DNA of 50,730 nucleotides from Bacteroidia bacterium. GTDB taxonomy: Bacteria > Bacteroidota > Bacteroidia > UKL13-3. Under the pieces are notes generated by a model. It saw nothing but the letters and a program-made list of their open reading frames with translations. It was not told where the DNA came from and did no database searches. Positions 16,694-25,728 of this stretch are shown here, in pieces. The stretch is from NCBI GenBank assembly GCA_023151275.1, contig JAKLJI010000023.1, positions 1-50,730 on the forward strand, read 5' to 3'. Position 1 is the stretch's first letter. Every line of letters starts with the position of its first letter. The position numbers were made by a program, and so were the translations under genes.

Positions 16694-17650
16694 TTAAAAT
16701 ACATCTGAATCACCCATGTTCAAATTCCACAATCTAAAATCCAAAAGTGAAGAATGCGAAATACTAAATGGCAATAAACCAACATAAGCTTGGGGAGTAG
16801 ACAAAATAAATCCATTTCTCTCGAACTTTAAATGATCCTTACTAAATAAACTCTTCCAGATATTTATTGAACTAATTTCAACCTTTAAACCTGAACAAAC
16901 GTTAAACAAAACTGACTTCAAAATTGAAAAATCATCTGCAAAGAATTCCAGAATGTTTAGATTATAGGCACCACTTTTTGAATCAAAATAAACTTTAGCA
17001 ATAATTAAAAATCTAACATCGGATATAGTGCCAAAATATTTCAAATAATTAACTTCAGGCTTATTTGAAAATCTCCAATTCAAATAATTTGATGACTTTG
17101 AAACCCAAATGCCATTGTTCCTCTCATTAAAACCAGCAATAAAATTCTCATGCTCAAGGGTAAAATCATTAAACTTGAACTGTTCAAATCCATCTACAGA
17201 TTGTTGCTTGCTGGAAATTGTTTGGAATTTAGCTTCCAAACTATGTTGAACTCCTAAATTTTCCCAAGATAAACTATGCACAAATCCTCCATGCGAATTG
17301 TTGTTAGGAAATCCCCAAACACTCGAATACTGCTCAGAATCTAAGTCTGAGTATAATGCCTTGGCAAGACTTTTAAAAACTCCCTTCCCTTCAAAATTAG
17401 GATGAGTCATAGTCCCCAGAGAAAGTGCAGATTTCACCTCAATTCCATCGACAACTAATGAAACCGGCGATACCGCATATTGTCCTATAAGCATATCATT
17501 ATCCCACATTAGCTTAATCTTTTTTTGGCCAGCAGGATTCTGAATAAATCTCCAATGCCACAAATCCAAAGAGTATTTTTGTTTAAAAACCAATTCAAAA
17601 AGGTCTTTGATGAAAATTTCATCGCCATCCTGGTAATCACGCATTTCCAT
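16694..17650 (-). CDS. GNAT-family acetyltransferase
   Basis: A 318-residue protein with an N-terminal GNAT domain (about 1-150): DLFELVFKQKYSLDLWHWRF, then LSLGTMTHPNFEGKGVFKSLAKAL, where E-G-K-G-V-F is the acetyl-CoA loop. The C-terminal half has no motif I recognise. Proteins of this type sit in many O-antigen and capsule loci and are presumed to acylate sugar amino groups. It starts just 2 bp downstream of the PglC-like transferase gene. The start is Met1, with Met3 as an equally good alternative. Confidence 0.82.
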   Translation of the reverse strand: MEMRDYQDGDEIFIKDLFELVFKQKYSLDLWHWRFIQNPAGQKKIKLMWDNDMLIGQYAVSPVSLVVDGIEVKSALSLGTMTHPNFEGKGVFKSLAKALYSDLDSEQYSSVWGFPNNNSHGGFVHSLSWENLGVQHSLEAKFQTISSKQQSVDGFEQFKFNDFTLEHENFIAGFNERNNGIWVSKSSNYLNWRFSNKPEVNYLKYFGTISDVRFLIIAKVYFDSKSGAYNLNILEFFADDFSILKSVLFNVCSGLKVEISSINIWKSLFSKDHLKFERNGFILSTPQAYVGLLPFSISHSSLLDFRLWNLNMGDSDVF

Positions 17651-17652
17651 AG

Positions 17653-18219
17653 TTAATCAATTTTGGGTTTGTTTAAAAATTTCTTTTCTCCGAATACAAT
17701 TACTAAAACCGTTTTAACAATAATTATTAAATCCATATAAAAGGATTTGTTATAATGGTAGAATTTATCAAAATAGTCCTTTTCGGGCCATGATAAATAA
17801 ATAGAACCAGAAACTCCAGCTAGGCTTGTTAAACCAGGCTTATCAAGGAATCTCTCATTACATAAATTCTGTTTCTCAGCCACAAAATCTACACAAGGTC
17901 TTGGTCCAACAATTGACATATCGCCCAACAAAACATTGATTAATTGTGGCAATTCATCAATTTTGAATCTTCTCAGGTATTTACCAACGGAGGTAATCTC
18001 AGGATCATTCGCAAAAACTTGTACTACCTCCCTTTTGCGATTTGTCATTGTTCTAAATTTAAAAACCTTAAATCGCTTCCTATTTAAACCAAGTCTTTCT
18101 TGCATAAAAAATACAGGACCATCAGAATCAAGCTTTATCCATATTGCAACGATAATTAGAGGAAAAAATAAAATGGTTAAAGCAATAAAGGCTGAAAAAA
18201 AATCAAACAATCGTTTCAT
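17653..18219 (-). CDS. Initiating sugar-phosphate transferase, PglC-like
   Basis: Monotopic phosphoglycosyl transferase that puts the first sugar phosphate on undecaprenyl phosphate at the cytoplasmic face. The protein has about 188 residues, the short PglC-type without the extra membrane bundle of WbaP. It has a re-entrant hydrophobic N-terminus (FDFFSAFIALTILFFPLIIV), then QERLGLNRKRFKVFKFRTM, the catalytic Asp-Glu pair D88-E89 in KIDELPQ, and GDMSIVGPRP. I use the ATG at 18219, which gives the standard MKRLFDF start 10 bp after the upstream gene. The longer start at 18261 would overlap that gene by 32 bp. It probably initiates the repeat unit of the whole locus. Confidence 0.92.
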   Translation of the reverse strand: MKRLFDFFSAFIALTILFFPLIIVAIWIKLDSDGPVFFMQERLGLNRKRFKVFKFRTMTNRKREVVQVFANDPEITSVGKYLRRFKIDELPQLINVLLGDMSIVGPRPCVDFVAEKQNLCNERFLDKPGLTSLAGVSGSIYLSWPEKDYFDKFYHYNKSFYMDLIIIVKTVLVIVFGEKKFLNKPKID

Positions 18220-18229
18220 TAAATACTTA

Positions 18230-19429
18230 TTAAATGCTAGAAATAATATTATTATAGGCAATAGAGGTGGTGAAATTACCTATTAAGAACTTCTTTGAGT
18301 TCTCTCCCATATCCTTGATTAATTTTTCACTACCAGAAAAAGTGTCTACAGCTTTCCTAAAAGTAACAGTATCATTTGATCTGCAGAAAAATCCAAAATT
18401 ATTTTTTTCAGCGATTTTACCTAAATCAGAAACAGTATCAGAACAAACGATTACAGGCAAACCTGCTTCCATATAGGAAAGCACCCTAGATGGGAAGTTC
18501 GGAATGGTAAATCTATAATCTAAAAATACTAAACCAACGTCACACCAAGCCTCAATCAAATCAAAATCAGCTTTTGGTAAATAATCAAGAAACTGAACAT
18601 TTTTTGGGTGTCCATTAGAAATCCATTTCTTTAATAATTCAGCTCTATTACCGCTTCCGATAATTAAAAAATGAGCATCCTTTACATCTCGGCATTCTTT
18701 AAGGCATTCAATTAAAAATTCTATACCCTGTCCTATGCCTAGATTACCCGAATAAAGAAAAATCTTTTTGTTGGCAGGAATTCCATACTTCTGAAATAAA
18801 TCATCCTTAATGTTTTTTTTTCGGTCGATTACCTCAATTGCATTAGGACATAAACCAACCTTTTCTTTATTAACTGAGGGGTTATGATTAAGGACATAAT
18901 CCACATTAGCTGGAGACATACAACCAATAAAATCAGAAATGTCATAGAGACTTTTTTCTTTATTCCTAAAAAATCTATACAGAAGGCCATTCTTTTTTAT
19001 TAACCCCAAATCTACAGCATTTTGAGGAAAAATATCTTTTAGCATTAAGTATGTTCTAGCAGAATGTTTATGCTTTAGTCTTCCAATCAAAGAATTGAAA
19101 GTTATTGGAGGCGTTGTATATAGGATTAAGTCAAATTTAATATTCTGAAAATGTTTCTGAATTGAACGTTCAAACTGTTTCTCAATCAACAAGGTTGCAA
19201 AGAACTTTTCAATACTATTTGATTTTGTGATATTCAAGGTTTCAACTCCTAAAGTAAAAACATTTGATTCAACAGTAAGAGCAGTGGATTTCTTTGTTCT
19301 CCTTTCAAAAGGGCAAACAATGTAAACAGTATGCCCCATGCGAACAAAATATCTTAATAAATCAGGATAAATCCCGCGATTGTTTATATTGCTAACAGCC
19401 GTGGAGACGGAAAGAAAAAGAACATTCAT
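18230..19429 (-). CDS. Glycosyltransferase, GT4 type (GT-B)
   Basis: Cytoplasmic glycosyltransferase of 399 residues. The C-terminal nucleotide-sugar domain is recognisable: IFLYSGNLGIGQGIEFLIECL, FLIIGSGNRAELLKKW, VQFLDYLPKADF and FPSRVLSYMEAGLPVIV. Overall order is that of WbuB-like GT4 enzymes, which often add the second sugar (for example FucNAc) of an O-antigen unit. The locus makes UDP-L-FucNAc, so this is a reasonable but untested candidate for that step. Its start shares one base with the upstream stop (TAATG). Confidence 0.88.
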   Translation of the reverse strand: MNVLFLSVSTAVSNINNRGIYPDLLRYFVRMGHTVYIVCPFERRTKKSTALTVESNVFTLGVETLNITKSNSIEKFFATLLIEKQFERSIQKHFQNIKFDLILYTTPPITFNSLIGRLKHKHSARTYLMLKDIFPQNAVDLGLIKKNGLLYRFFRNKEKSLYDISDFIGCMSPANVDYVLNHNPSVNKEKVGLCPNAIEVIDRKKNIKDDLFQKYGIPANKKIFLYSGNLGIGQGIEFLIECLKECRDVKDAHFLIIGSGNRAELLKKWISNGHPKNVQFLDYLPKADFDLIEAWCDVGLVFLDYRFTIPNFPSRVLSYMEAGLPVIVCSDTVSDLGKIAEKNNFGFFCRSNDTVTFRKAVDTFSGSEKLIKDMGENSKKFLIGNFTTSIAYNNIISSI

Positions 19430-20640
19430 TAACTTTCTAGAATCGATTTATACAAGTAAATATATTTATTAAGCTGGACCTTTACATCAAAGTGTAAAAG
19501 GGCAGATTTCCTAATAATTTCTTTACTATTACTAGAACTTAACAATTCACCAATAGCAGTTGAGACCCCTTGTATATCTCCAATTGATACAATTCTACCC
19601 AAATTATCATTCTTTATTAACTCCGGACTTGCAGTTGCATTATAAACAATTGAGGGCTTTCCACACATAAAGCCTTCAACTGAAGTAAGTCCAAAAGTCT
19701 CAAGTTTTGACAAGTTCAATACAACAGAGGCTAAATTATACCAATCAACAAGTTCATTAACATTCTCTGTTCTTGGAACACCTATTACATTTGTTGGGAG
19801 TCCGAACATTAGTTTCCTTGGTAAACCGACAAGGACAATTACAAGATTTTTGTTAATTACCTTAGACAGCTCAATATAGTCATTAAATCCTTTTTGCCCA
19901 GCCCATGAAGTTGAAGCCGCTAGCAAAATTGTCTTTCCTTGTAATTGGTACTTTCTTAACAACTCTGTATTGGGTTCCTTTGGACAAAAGATTTCCGAAT
20001 CTACGCCATTAAGAATAACCTCAATATTATGGCAACTTAGAAATGACTCCTTTACTAAATCGCCTAACCAATTAGAAACTGGAACGATTGTTATTGGAAA
20101 ACTAGTAAATAATTCCTTCTTTAACTGGTAACTTTCAAAGGACCTATCAAAGAAAAAAGAAGATGGATAATTATTTTTCTTTGGGCAATCAAAGCATTGT
20201 GTTTTCCATCTATCACAATTAATATCACTAAAATATGTGCAATGCCCAGTAAAAGACCAACAATCATGAAGTGTCCAGACAATTTTACACTTTTGTAATT
20301 TAGATAATGATTCAAATAAAATTTTATAATTAATATAGTATCCATGTAAATTATGCAAATGAATTATATCTGGTTTAATTTCTTGGATATATTTAATTAA
20401 TTTTTCTGTAGGAGTTACTGAACTTAAACCATGTTTTCCAAAAATTCTTGAAAAAAATAGATGTTTGTAAATTTCAAAATTAGTCCCAATTCTAAAAAGC
20501 TTAGACTTTGAAGAATTTGCTTTACGTCCATATGCTACAAAACTTTCCCATCCTTCCTGTATTACTTTCAGGCCAATTTGCTCAGAGATTCTTCCTGTAG
20601 AACCCATATTTGCGGAGGAATTCACAAGCAATATTTTCAT
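19429..20640 (-). CDS. Glycosyltransferase, GT4 type
   Basis: A 403-residue GT-B enzyme. The N-terminus has LVNSSANMGSTGRISEQIG and the conserved PDIIHLHNLHGYYINY. The C-terminal domain has GADSEIF-like NGVDSEIFCPK, KTILLAASTSWAGQKGF and ETFGLTSVEGFMCGKPSIVYN with the usual glutamates. This HLHNLHGYY subtype, with a cysteine-rich WTLHDCWSFTGHC segment, is common in colanic-acid and O-antigen clusters. Donor and acceptor are not readable. It overlaps the downstream and upstream genes by one to four bases, so it is part of the same operon. Confidence 0.88.
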   Translation of the reverse strand: MKILLVNSSANMGSTGRISEQIGLKVIQEGWESFVAYGRKANSSKSKLFRIGTNFEIYKHLFFSRIFGKHGLSSVTPTEKLIKYIQEIKPDIIHLHNLHGYYINYKILFESLSKLQKCKIVWTLHDCWSFTGHCTYFSDINCDRWKTQCFDCPKKNNYPSSFFFDRSFESYQLKKELFTSFPITIVPVSNWLGDLVKESFLSCHNIEVILNGVDSEIFCPKEPNTELLRKYQLQGKTILLAASTSWAGQKGFNDYIELSKVINKNLVIVLVGLPRKLMFGLPTNVIGVPRTENVNELVDWYNLASVVLNLSKLETFGLTSVEGFMCGKPSIVYNATASPELIKNDNLGRIVSIGDIQGVSTAIGELLSSSNSKEIIRKSALLHFDVKVQLNKYIYLYKSILES

Positions 20641-21749
20641 TTCTGCATTTCTCCCATAATAATCGCGCCCAAACTTGAGGACGTGACAAATTCAACATCT
20701 GGCCAATTTCTCAAAATTTCAGTTAACAGCTTTTCCAATGCAAACAAACCTGAATCTGCATTTTTTTGATCAATCCCACTTACATAATTTACCCTATGGG
20801 TGCTAATTACTGCTGGTTTAGACCAAAAAAAAGAGGTGGCAAGGTCATTGAGGCAAGTAGAAACCCAATCAGTTTCAGAAATATCAGAAGGTTCAAACCC
20901 AGAATTTCGGGTTAATACGATTTGACCATGGGTGTTTTTTCGGCCTAACCAATTCAATTCCTTTGTTGTTTTACCATTGCCTTTGGGATATTGTTGCAAT
21001 TTGTATCTAATTAAATATTTAACCCCAATTTGACTTAAGGTTTCTTCCAATTCTTTTGGTTCAGGTTTATTAGAAGCTACAAAATGCCTTGGCTTATATC
21101 CAAGAACCTTGTAAAAAATCTCGGCACCGGAAATTAACACCTGTTTAAACTTTTCAATATCCTCTTCAAATTGAGGATCAAATGCTGCCAAATACTCAGG
21201 AATTGGTTCTCCCTTAAATTTAGAGCCCCCAATTGACTGATGCTCAAAAGAAGTTAACACTCCGGGATTTTTTTCTTGAAGTGCTCTCATCCACCGCAAT
21301 GCATTCAAATGTTCTCTGCCATGAAACTCCGGAACAAACAAATTTTCCTTAACTCCCTTATTCCACAATTCTACCACCTTATTGCTGTTGGGATAGCGCT
21401 TGCAGGTTTCCTCAAAGGATTCAAAAAAATAATCGCTAAACCCGGCATTTGAGATTTTCTCAAAATCAGGATTTGCAACTACACACATGGGCGTAAAAAC
21501 AGGGTGATTTCCGCCCCTGTCTTTAAACTTTGACAGCAGATTGTACAATCTTTCCAAGTCGTAATCGGATTCCAAACAATCAAAGCGCGTGAAATTGGAG
21601 TTGTCAACATTGACACCTTTTTCAAGCATGCTATTGAAATCAAACTTGCTTCTTGTTCGAATTGAGCCCCAATCATCCGATTCAAAAATGACCAATTTCC
21701 TATTGGTCCTCCAACCCGGAATATTGCTTAGGTGTTTTCTGAAATCCAT
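20637..21749 (-). CDS. NodB-like (polysaccharide deacetylase-like) protein, ESDDWG family, copy 1
   Basis: A 370-residue protein with no signal peptide. The N-terminus GWRTNRKLVIFESDDWGSIR carries D25-D26, in the position of the NodB motif-1 aspartates. H143-G-R-E-H147 fits the H-x-x-x-H metal motif. Near the C-terminus is PAVISTHRVNY, likely the last active-site strand. I read this as a divergent carbohydrate esterase 4 fold, often labelled polysaccharide (de)acetylase. The substrate is unknown. A paralogue with the same three motifs lies at 26864-27997 in the same operon. Lack of an export signal implies action on a cytoplasmic precursor. It overlaps the upstream GT4 by 22 bp. Confidence 0.75.
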   Translation of the reverse strand: MDFRKHLSNIPGWRTNRKLVIFESDDWGSIRTRSKFDFNSMLEKGVNVDNSNFTRFDCLESDYDLERLYNLLSKFKDRGGNHPVFTPMCVVANPDFEKISNAGFSDYFFESFEETCKRYPNSNKVVELWNKGVKENLFVPEFHGREHLNALRWMRALQEKNPGVLTSFEHQSIGGSKFKGEPIPEYLAAFDPQFEEDIEKFKQVLISGAEIFYKVLGYKPRHFVASNKPEPKELEETLSQIGVKYLIRYKLQQYPKGNGKTTKELNWLGRKNTHGQIVLTRNSGFEPSDISETDWVSTCLNDLATSFFWSKPAVISTHRVNYVSGIDQKNADSGLFALEKLLTEILRNWPDVEFVTSSSLGAIIMGEMQK

Positions 21750-22825
21750 TTATTTTCCGATATAACTTTCAAATATTCATTTGCAATTTTAGGAAATGCC
21801 AATCTAGAAGCAATTTCGGAGGCCTTAGCGCCCATGTGCTTTCGTAAGTCGGGATTATCAATTAGTTTCTCCATAGCAGAGTGCAATTCATTCACATTGC
21901 CAGGTTGAAACAAAAGTCCATTTACACCATCCTCTACAATTTCGTTGTCTCCTTCAAAAAAATCACTTGAAATACAGGCCTTACCCATTGCCATAGCTTC
22001 AATCAATGCATTGGGAAAACCTTCTTTCAAGGAGGGTAGCACAAAAATGGAAGCCTGAGTGAGGGGTTTGGAGAAATTAGTTAAATGACCCAGAAATTCG
22101 ACCTGATGCTCAATATTAAGTTCTCTTGCTTGTTGGACCAATTTACCTCTTTCGGGTCCATCTCCAACCAAAGAAAGCTTCCACTGCTTGAAATTCTTCA
22201 ACTTTGAGAAAGCCTCAATAAGGAACTTGTGTCCTTTTTCAGGGGATAATCTTCCAACTGTCACAATCCCATTTTCCAAGGGGTCATTGGTAGGTTCAAT
22301 GATATTAACGGGATTATTTATCACGAAAATTTGCTTTGCACCTGTTTTTTTTTGCAAAACTCGTTTTGCGAAATTTGTTTGAGCAATAATTCCATTGGCC
22401 CTTGGATAAGTAATTCGCTTTAAGATTTCACTGGCCAATGGCAATTTGGCTAATGGGTTCATTCGGTCTGAAACAAAGACCGGGTATTTTAAACCAGTCA
22501 AGGCGATTAAAACATAGGGATTTGTCCATTCTCCAAAAGCTAAAATTGAATTTGGATCCACTTTAATTACTTCTCTTCTTACAAACCTGATCATTTTATA
22601 GATGTATGAAGCTCTGTTATTGTTTTCTCTTAAAAAATCAGGCTCAACGAAACATATACCTTCACGAAGTTGAAAAACCACTTTTCTTTGGTATAGAGCT
22701 AAGACAGATACCTTGTATCCCAAATCAAAAAAGTGATTTGCAAGACTGGTGGATGCACGCTCAATTCCACCACCTGCCAATCCATTGTTGATAATTAGAA
22801 TTTTTCTCGAATTTTTATTTTCCAA
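21728..22825 (-). CDS. Glycosyltransferase, GT4 type
   Basis: A 365-residue GT4 enzyme. Motifs are INNGLAGGGIERASTSLANHF at the N-terminus, the domain-2 start GIVTVGRLSPEKGHKFLIEAF, SLVGDGPERGKL, and EGFPNALIEAMAMGKACISSDF with the E-x7-E pair of retaining GT4 enzymes. It resembles GalNAc/Gal-transferring WbnH-type enzymes in general order, but specificity cannot be assigned. It is sandwiched between the ATP-grasp gene (11-bp overlap) and the NodB-like gene (22-bp overlap). Confidence 0.9.
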   Translation of the reverse strand: MENKNSRKILIINNGLAGGGIERASTSLANHFFDLGYKVSVLALYQRKVVFQLREGICFVEPDFLRENNNRASYIYKMIRFVRREVIKVDPNSILAFGEWTNPYVLIALTGLKYPVFVSDRMNPLAKLPLASEILKRITYPRANGIIAQTNFAKRVLQKKTGAKQIFVINNPVNIIEPTNDPLENGIVTVGRLSPEKGHKFLIEAFSKLKNFKQWKLSLVGDGPERGKLVQQARELNIEHQVEFLGHLTNFSKPLTQASIFVLPSLKEGFPNALIEAMAMGKACISSDFFEGDNEIVEDGVNGLLFQPGNVNELHSAMEKLIDNPDLRKHMGAKASEIASRLAFPKIANEYLKVISENKWISENT

Positions 22826-23834
22826 TTTTCAATTCGTTAATTATATCATCAATAATCCATTTTGTGGAATCAAAGCTACCTGGAAAAAAATTCAAATTTT
22901 CATCCCAATATCCTTCACATTGATCATATCCTTGAATTGCAAATCCATAGGAAATTTCAACTATTTGAGCTTTTCCATCTTGAAAAACATAATCAAATGC
23001 CACCGCCTGAGCCCCCAAACTTTTGCTATATTCAAAAGAACTTTTTATTAATGATTCATTGAATAACTTGATATCGTAAAGAATATTTCCGCTTCCCGAT
23101 GCACGAAAATCATTGCTTCGAACCATTCTTTTTATTGCAAAGGCTTTGTTTCCGACAACAATAACTCGGATATCTGAATCATTATTTGGAATAAAATCTT
23201 GAAAATATATTTCATATTTAATTCTTCCCATCATTTTTGCATAATATGGAGGATTAAATACCCTATAAACACTTTTCAAAACTCCCAAAAAGCTTTCTTT
23301 TCCTTGTTTAAATTTTCCAAATCGTTCCTTCAGAGCTTCAAAGCTGTCGTATCCGGAAAAGCCCTTTGAAAAAGCCTGATTGATTAAACGAATGGCATTT
23401 TGCTTGTCCCTAACCAATTTTACATTTGCAGAGCCAGCCCCACCTTTAAGCTTGAAAACCTTGGGAAATTCGGTATTATTTACCCAATCCAATGCCTCCA
23501 TTTTATCAACAAAATGATAAGACCTTACCAAAGGTAAACCCAAAGCTTCAAGCAGGTATTTCTGAGCTATTTTATCATCAAAATGCCAACTTGACTTAAA
23601 ATTTGGAAAGACTTTCATACCAGCATGCTCAAGGGCAAATAAAACCCTTTTGGCTTTCAACAAATCCTTGTAATTTACTTGCCAATGGTGCCAGAGAAGC
23701 ACCTTGCATCCTTCTAATTGTTGAACGATATCGGTTTTGTGGCAATCTACTATCTTAAAAGGAATTTTTGATTCCTCACAGTATTTAACCCAGCGAGGGT
23801 AAAATCCAATATCGCTTTTATGAATTGCAATCAT
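22815..23834 (-). CDS. ATP-grasp carboxylate-amine ligase-like protein
   Basis: A 339-residue protein with an ATP-grasp core: a pre-ATP region (to about 110), PKVFKLKGGAGSANVKLV for the ATP-binding loop, RIKYEIYFQDFIPNNDSDIRVIVVGNKAFAIKRM resembling the RimK-type central sheet, and VAFDYVFQDGKAQIVEISYGF for the Mg-binding end. ATP-grasp ligases join a carboxylate to an amine through an acyl phosphate. In a polysaccharide locus it could amidate a uronic acid with an amino acid or link an amino acid to an amino sugar. It overlaps AsnB by 4 bp, so the two amide-forming enzymes are coexpressed. Confidence 0.83.
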   Translation of the reverse strand: MIAIHKSDIGFYPRWVKYCEESKIPFKIVDCHKTDIVQQLEGCKVLLWHHWQVNYKDLLKAKRVLFALEHAGMKVFPNFKSSWHFDDKIAQKYLLEALGLPLVRSYHFVDKMEALDWVNNTEFPKVFKLKGGAGSANVKLVRDKQNAIRLINQAFSKGFSGYDSFEALKERFGKFKQGKESFLGVLKSVYRVFNPPYYAKMMGRIKYEIYFQDFIPNNDSDIRVIVVGNKAFAIKRMVRSNDFRASGSGNILYDIKLFNESLIKSSFEYSKSLGAQAVAFDYVFQDGKAQIVEISYGFAIQGYDQCEGYWDENLNFFPGSFDSTKWIIDDIINELKIGK

Positions 23835-25723
23835 TTTCCATCCAAAAATTTTCTAGCCCAAATTTCAAAACCGGTCATTAGCCAAATCGCATCAATTTTA
23901 TCGGGTGTAAGAGATTGAGGTTTTTGCATCCAGTTCTGAACCGCGGCAAATTCAAAAATACCTCTCGATTTGATTGCGGGCAGCAATTCTGAATCCCACC
24001 TTTCTTTGAAATGTGCAGTGGTAAAGAAGGCACGCATCGGGATACTGAAGCCCATTTTTCTTCTGTAGGCAAATTCTTCCCCCAGAAGTTCAGAACAATA
24101 ATCCTTCAATATCAGTTTACCAGACTTTTGATTGTTCCTTTTCCCAAAAATTTGAGCGTCTGAAAGTCTAAAACTTGCACTTACCAATTCATGGTCCAAG
24201 AAAGGAACTCTGTTTTCAATTGAATGCGCCATCGACATTTTATCTTGCCTTACCAATAGGTCGGGAAGAAAGGTTAATAATTCATATTTTCTCCTTTTTT
24301 CAGATGCTGACCCTGTTACTCTTTTCCAATACTCATAACGAGACTCCATTGCTGAATCGTAGGAGAAGATGGGGTACAATTGACTTAAGGAGTTATAAGA
24401 ACCAAAAGAAGAACTCAGTAAATACCTGCCATCCGCATTAGACCAAATACTAAGCCATTTTGAGAATTTTCTGTGATTTCTTTTCGTGCCTAAAAATAAA
24501 TCATAGGATAATTCGAGAAAACTCCTTTGCAGGAATCTATCATACCCTCCAAGAAGTTCGTCTGCGCCCTCCCCACTTAAAAGCACGGTTAAAAACTCCC
24601 TTGCATTTTTACTTAGTAATTTAATGCCGATTGTATTGGGGTGGTTCAAGGGTTGCTCGAAATGCCAAATAGAAGAATCAATCAGGCCAAAATACATTTC
24701 GGAATTCAATGTAAACTGGTGTGAGACCAAGCTGTAATTATTAACAACATGGTCAATATAGTTTTTTTCTGAAAATGCTTTGGTCTCAAAATCTACCGAA
24801 ACAGTTTCAAGAAATCCCTTAGGAAGGTAATTCGAAGAAATGGCTGTAACTACTGAAGAATCCACTCCACCTGATAGCTGGCAGCCCAACTTAACATCAC
24901 TAATTAGCTGCGACTTTACAGCTTTACTTAAATAGTCTTTCCACTCCTGGGCACCAATTGACTGGGAATCTTTATTCCCTTCTTGGCAAAGATCGTAATA
25001 CCTTGTTTCATTTATGTTTCCAGTTCTGTCTATGGTTAAAAAAGTGCCCGGTTCAACATTTCGAATTCCTTTAAACAGGGTTCTATTTATTAAATTTCTG
25101 AATAATAGGAACTCCGATAGAAGAGTTTGATTTAGCTCTAACTTTATCCCAGCGGGAATAAATGATTTTATTTCCGAAGAAAAAAAGATTTTATCTGATG
25201 AAGAAAACACATACAAAGGTTTTATTCCAAACCTATCCCGAATTAAATACAGCTTTTGATTCCTACCGTCGAATATACAAATTGCAAACATTCCATTTAA
25301 CCTACCTAGCATCCCTTCTATGCCGTACTCCAAATACAGGTAAAGAACTACCTCCGTATCACTCTTGCCTTTAAACCGGTATCCCTTATGGATTAAATCA
25401 TCTTTATAGTCAAAAGCATTGTAAACCTCCCCATTCAACATCAAGGCCACTTTGGATGGTTCATGAACCATGGGCTGATGACCGTTCAAGCTCAGATCCA
25501 GAATACTTAGTCGATTGAAACCAAATACCAAATCCGGATTGTTTGAAAACTGGTAATGGGGACCAGTTGAGGCCTCCTCCAAAACATTGCTTGCAGAATT
25601 TATTCCAAGTACCCCTGAATCATCAGGCCCCCTGTGTTTTTGTAAAACAAGCATTTCAGAGATTAAAGAAGAATTGGTCTCCGAAATTCCGTTAAAATAA
25701 TAATACCCTGCAAGACCGCACAT
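23831..25723 (-). CDS. Asparagine synthetase B-like glutamine amidotransferase
   Basis: A 630-residue class II amidotransferase. The N-terminal nucleophile is Cys2 (MCGLAGYYY). The glutaminase domain spans about 2-200 and contains RGPDDSG and NGEVYN. The synthetase domain has the PP-loop SGGVDSS (284-290) and later LSGEGADELLGGYDR and VPFLDHELV. It is complete and probably active. Such enzymes in O-antigen loci (WbpS type) turn uronic acids into uronamides with glutamine as nitrogen source. The locus has genes for UDP-HexNAcA, so a GalNAcA-type amide is a good candidate product. Ordinary asparagine synthesis is the alternative, less likely here. Confidence 0.92.
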   Translation of the reverse strand: MCGLAGYYYFNGISETNSSLISEMLVLQKHRGPDDSGVLGINSASNVLEEASTGPHYQFSNNPDLVFGFNRLSILDLSLNGHQPMVHEPSKVALMLNGEVYNAFDYKDDLIHKGYRFKGKSDTEVVLYLYLEYGIEGMLGRLNGMFAICIFDGRNQKLYLIRDRFGIKPLYVFSSSDKIFFSSEIKSFIPAGIKLELNQTLLSEFLLFRNLINRTLFKGIRNVEPGTFLTIDRTGNINETRYYDLCQEGNKDSQSIGAQEWKDYLSKAVKSQLISDVKLGCQLSGGVDSSVVTAISSNYLPKGFLETVSVDFETKAFSEKNYIDHVVNNYSLVSHQFTLNSEMYFGLIDSSIWHFEQPLNHPNTIGIKLLSKNAREFLTVLLSGEGADELLGGYDRFLQRSFLELSYDLFLGTKRNHRKFSKWLSIWSNADGRYLLSSSFGSYNSLSQLYPIFSYDSAMESRYEYWKRVTGSASEKRRKYELLTFLPDLLVRQDKMSMAHSIENRVPFLDHELVSASFRLSDAQIFGKRNNQKSGKLILKDYCSELLGEEFAYRRKMGFSIPMRAFFTTAHFKERWDSELLPAIKSRGIFEFAAVQNWMQKPQSLTPDKIDAIWLMTGFEIWARKFLDGK

Positions 25724-25728
25724 ACGTT

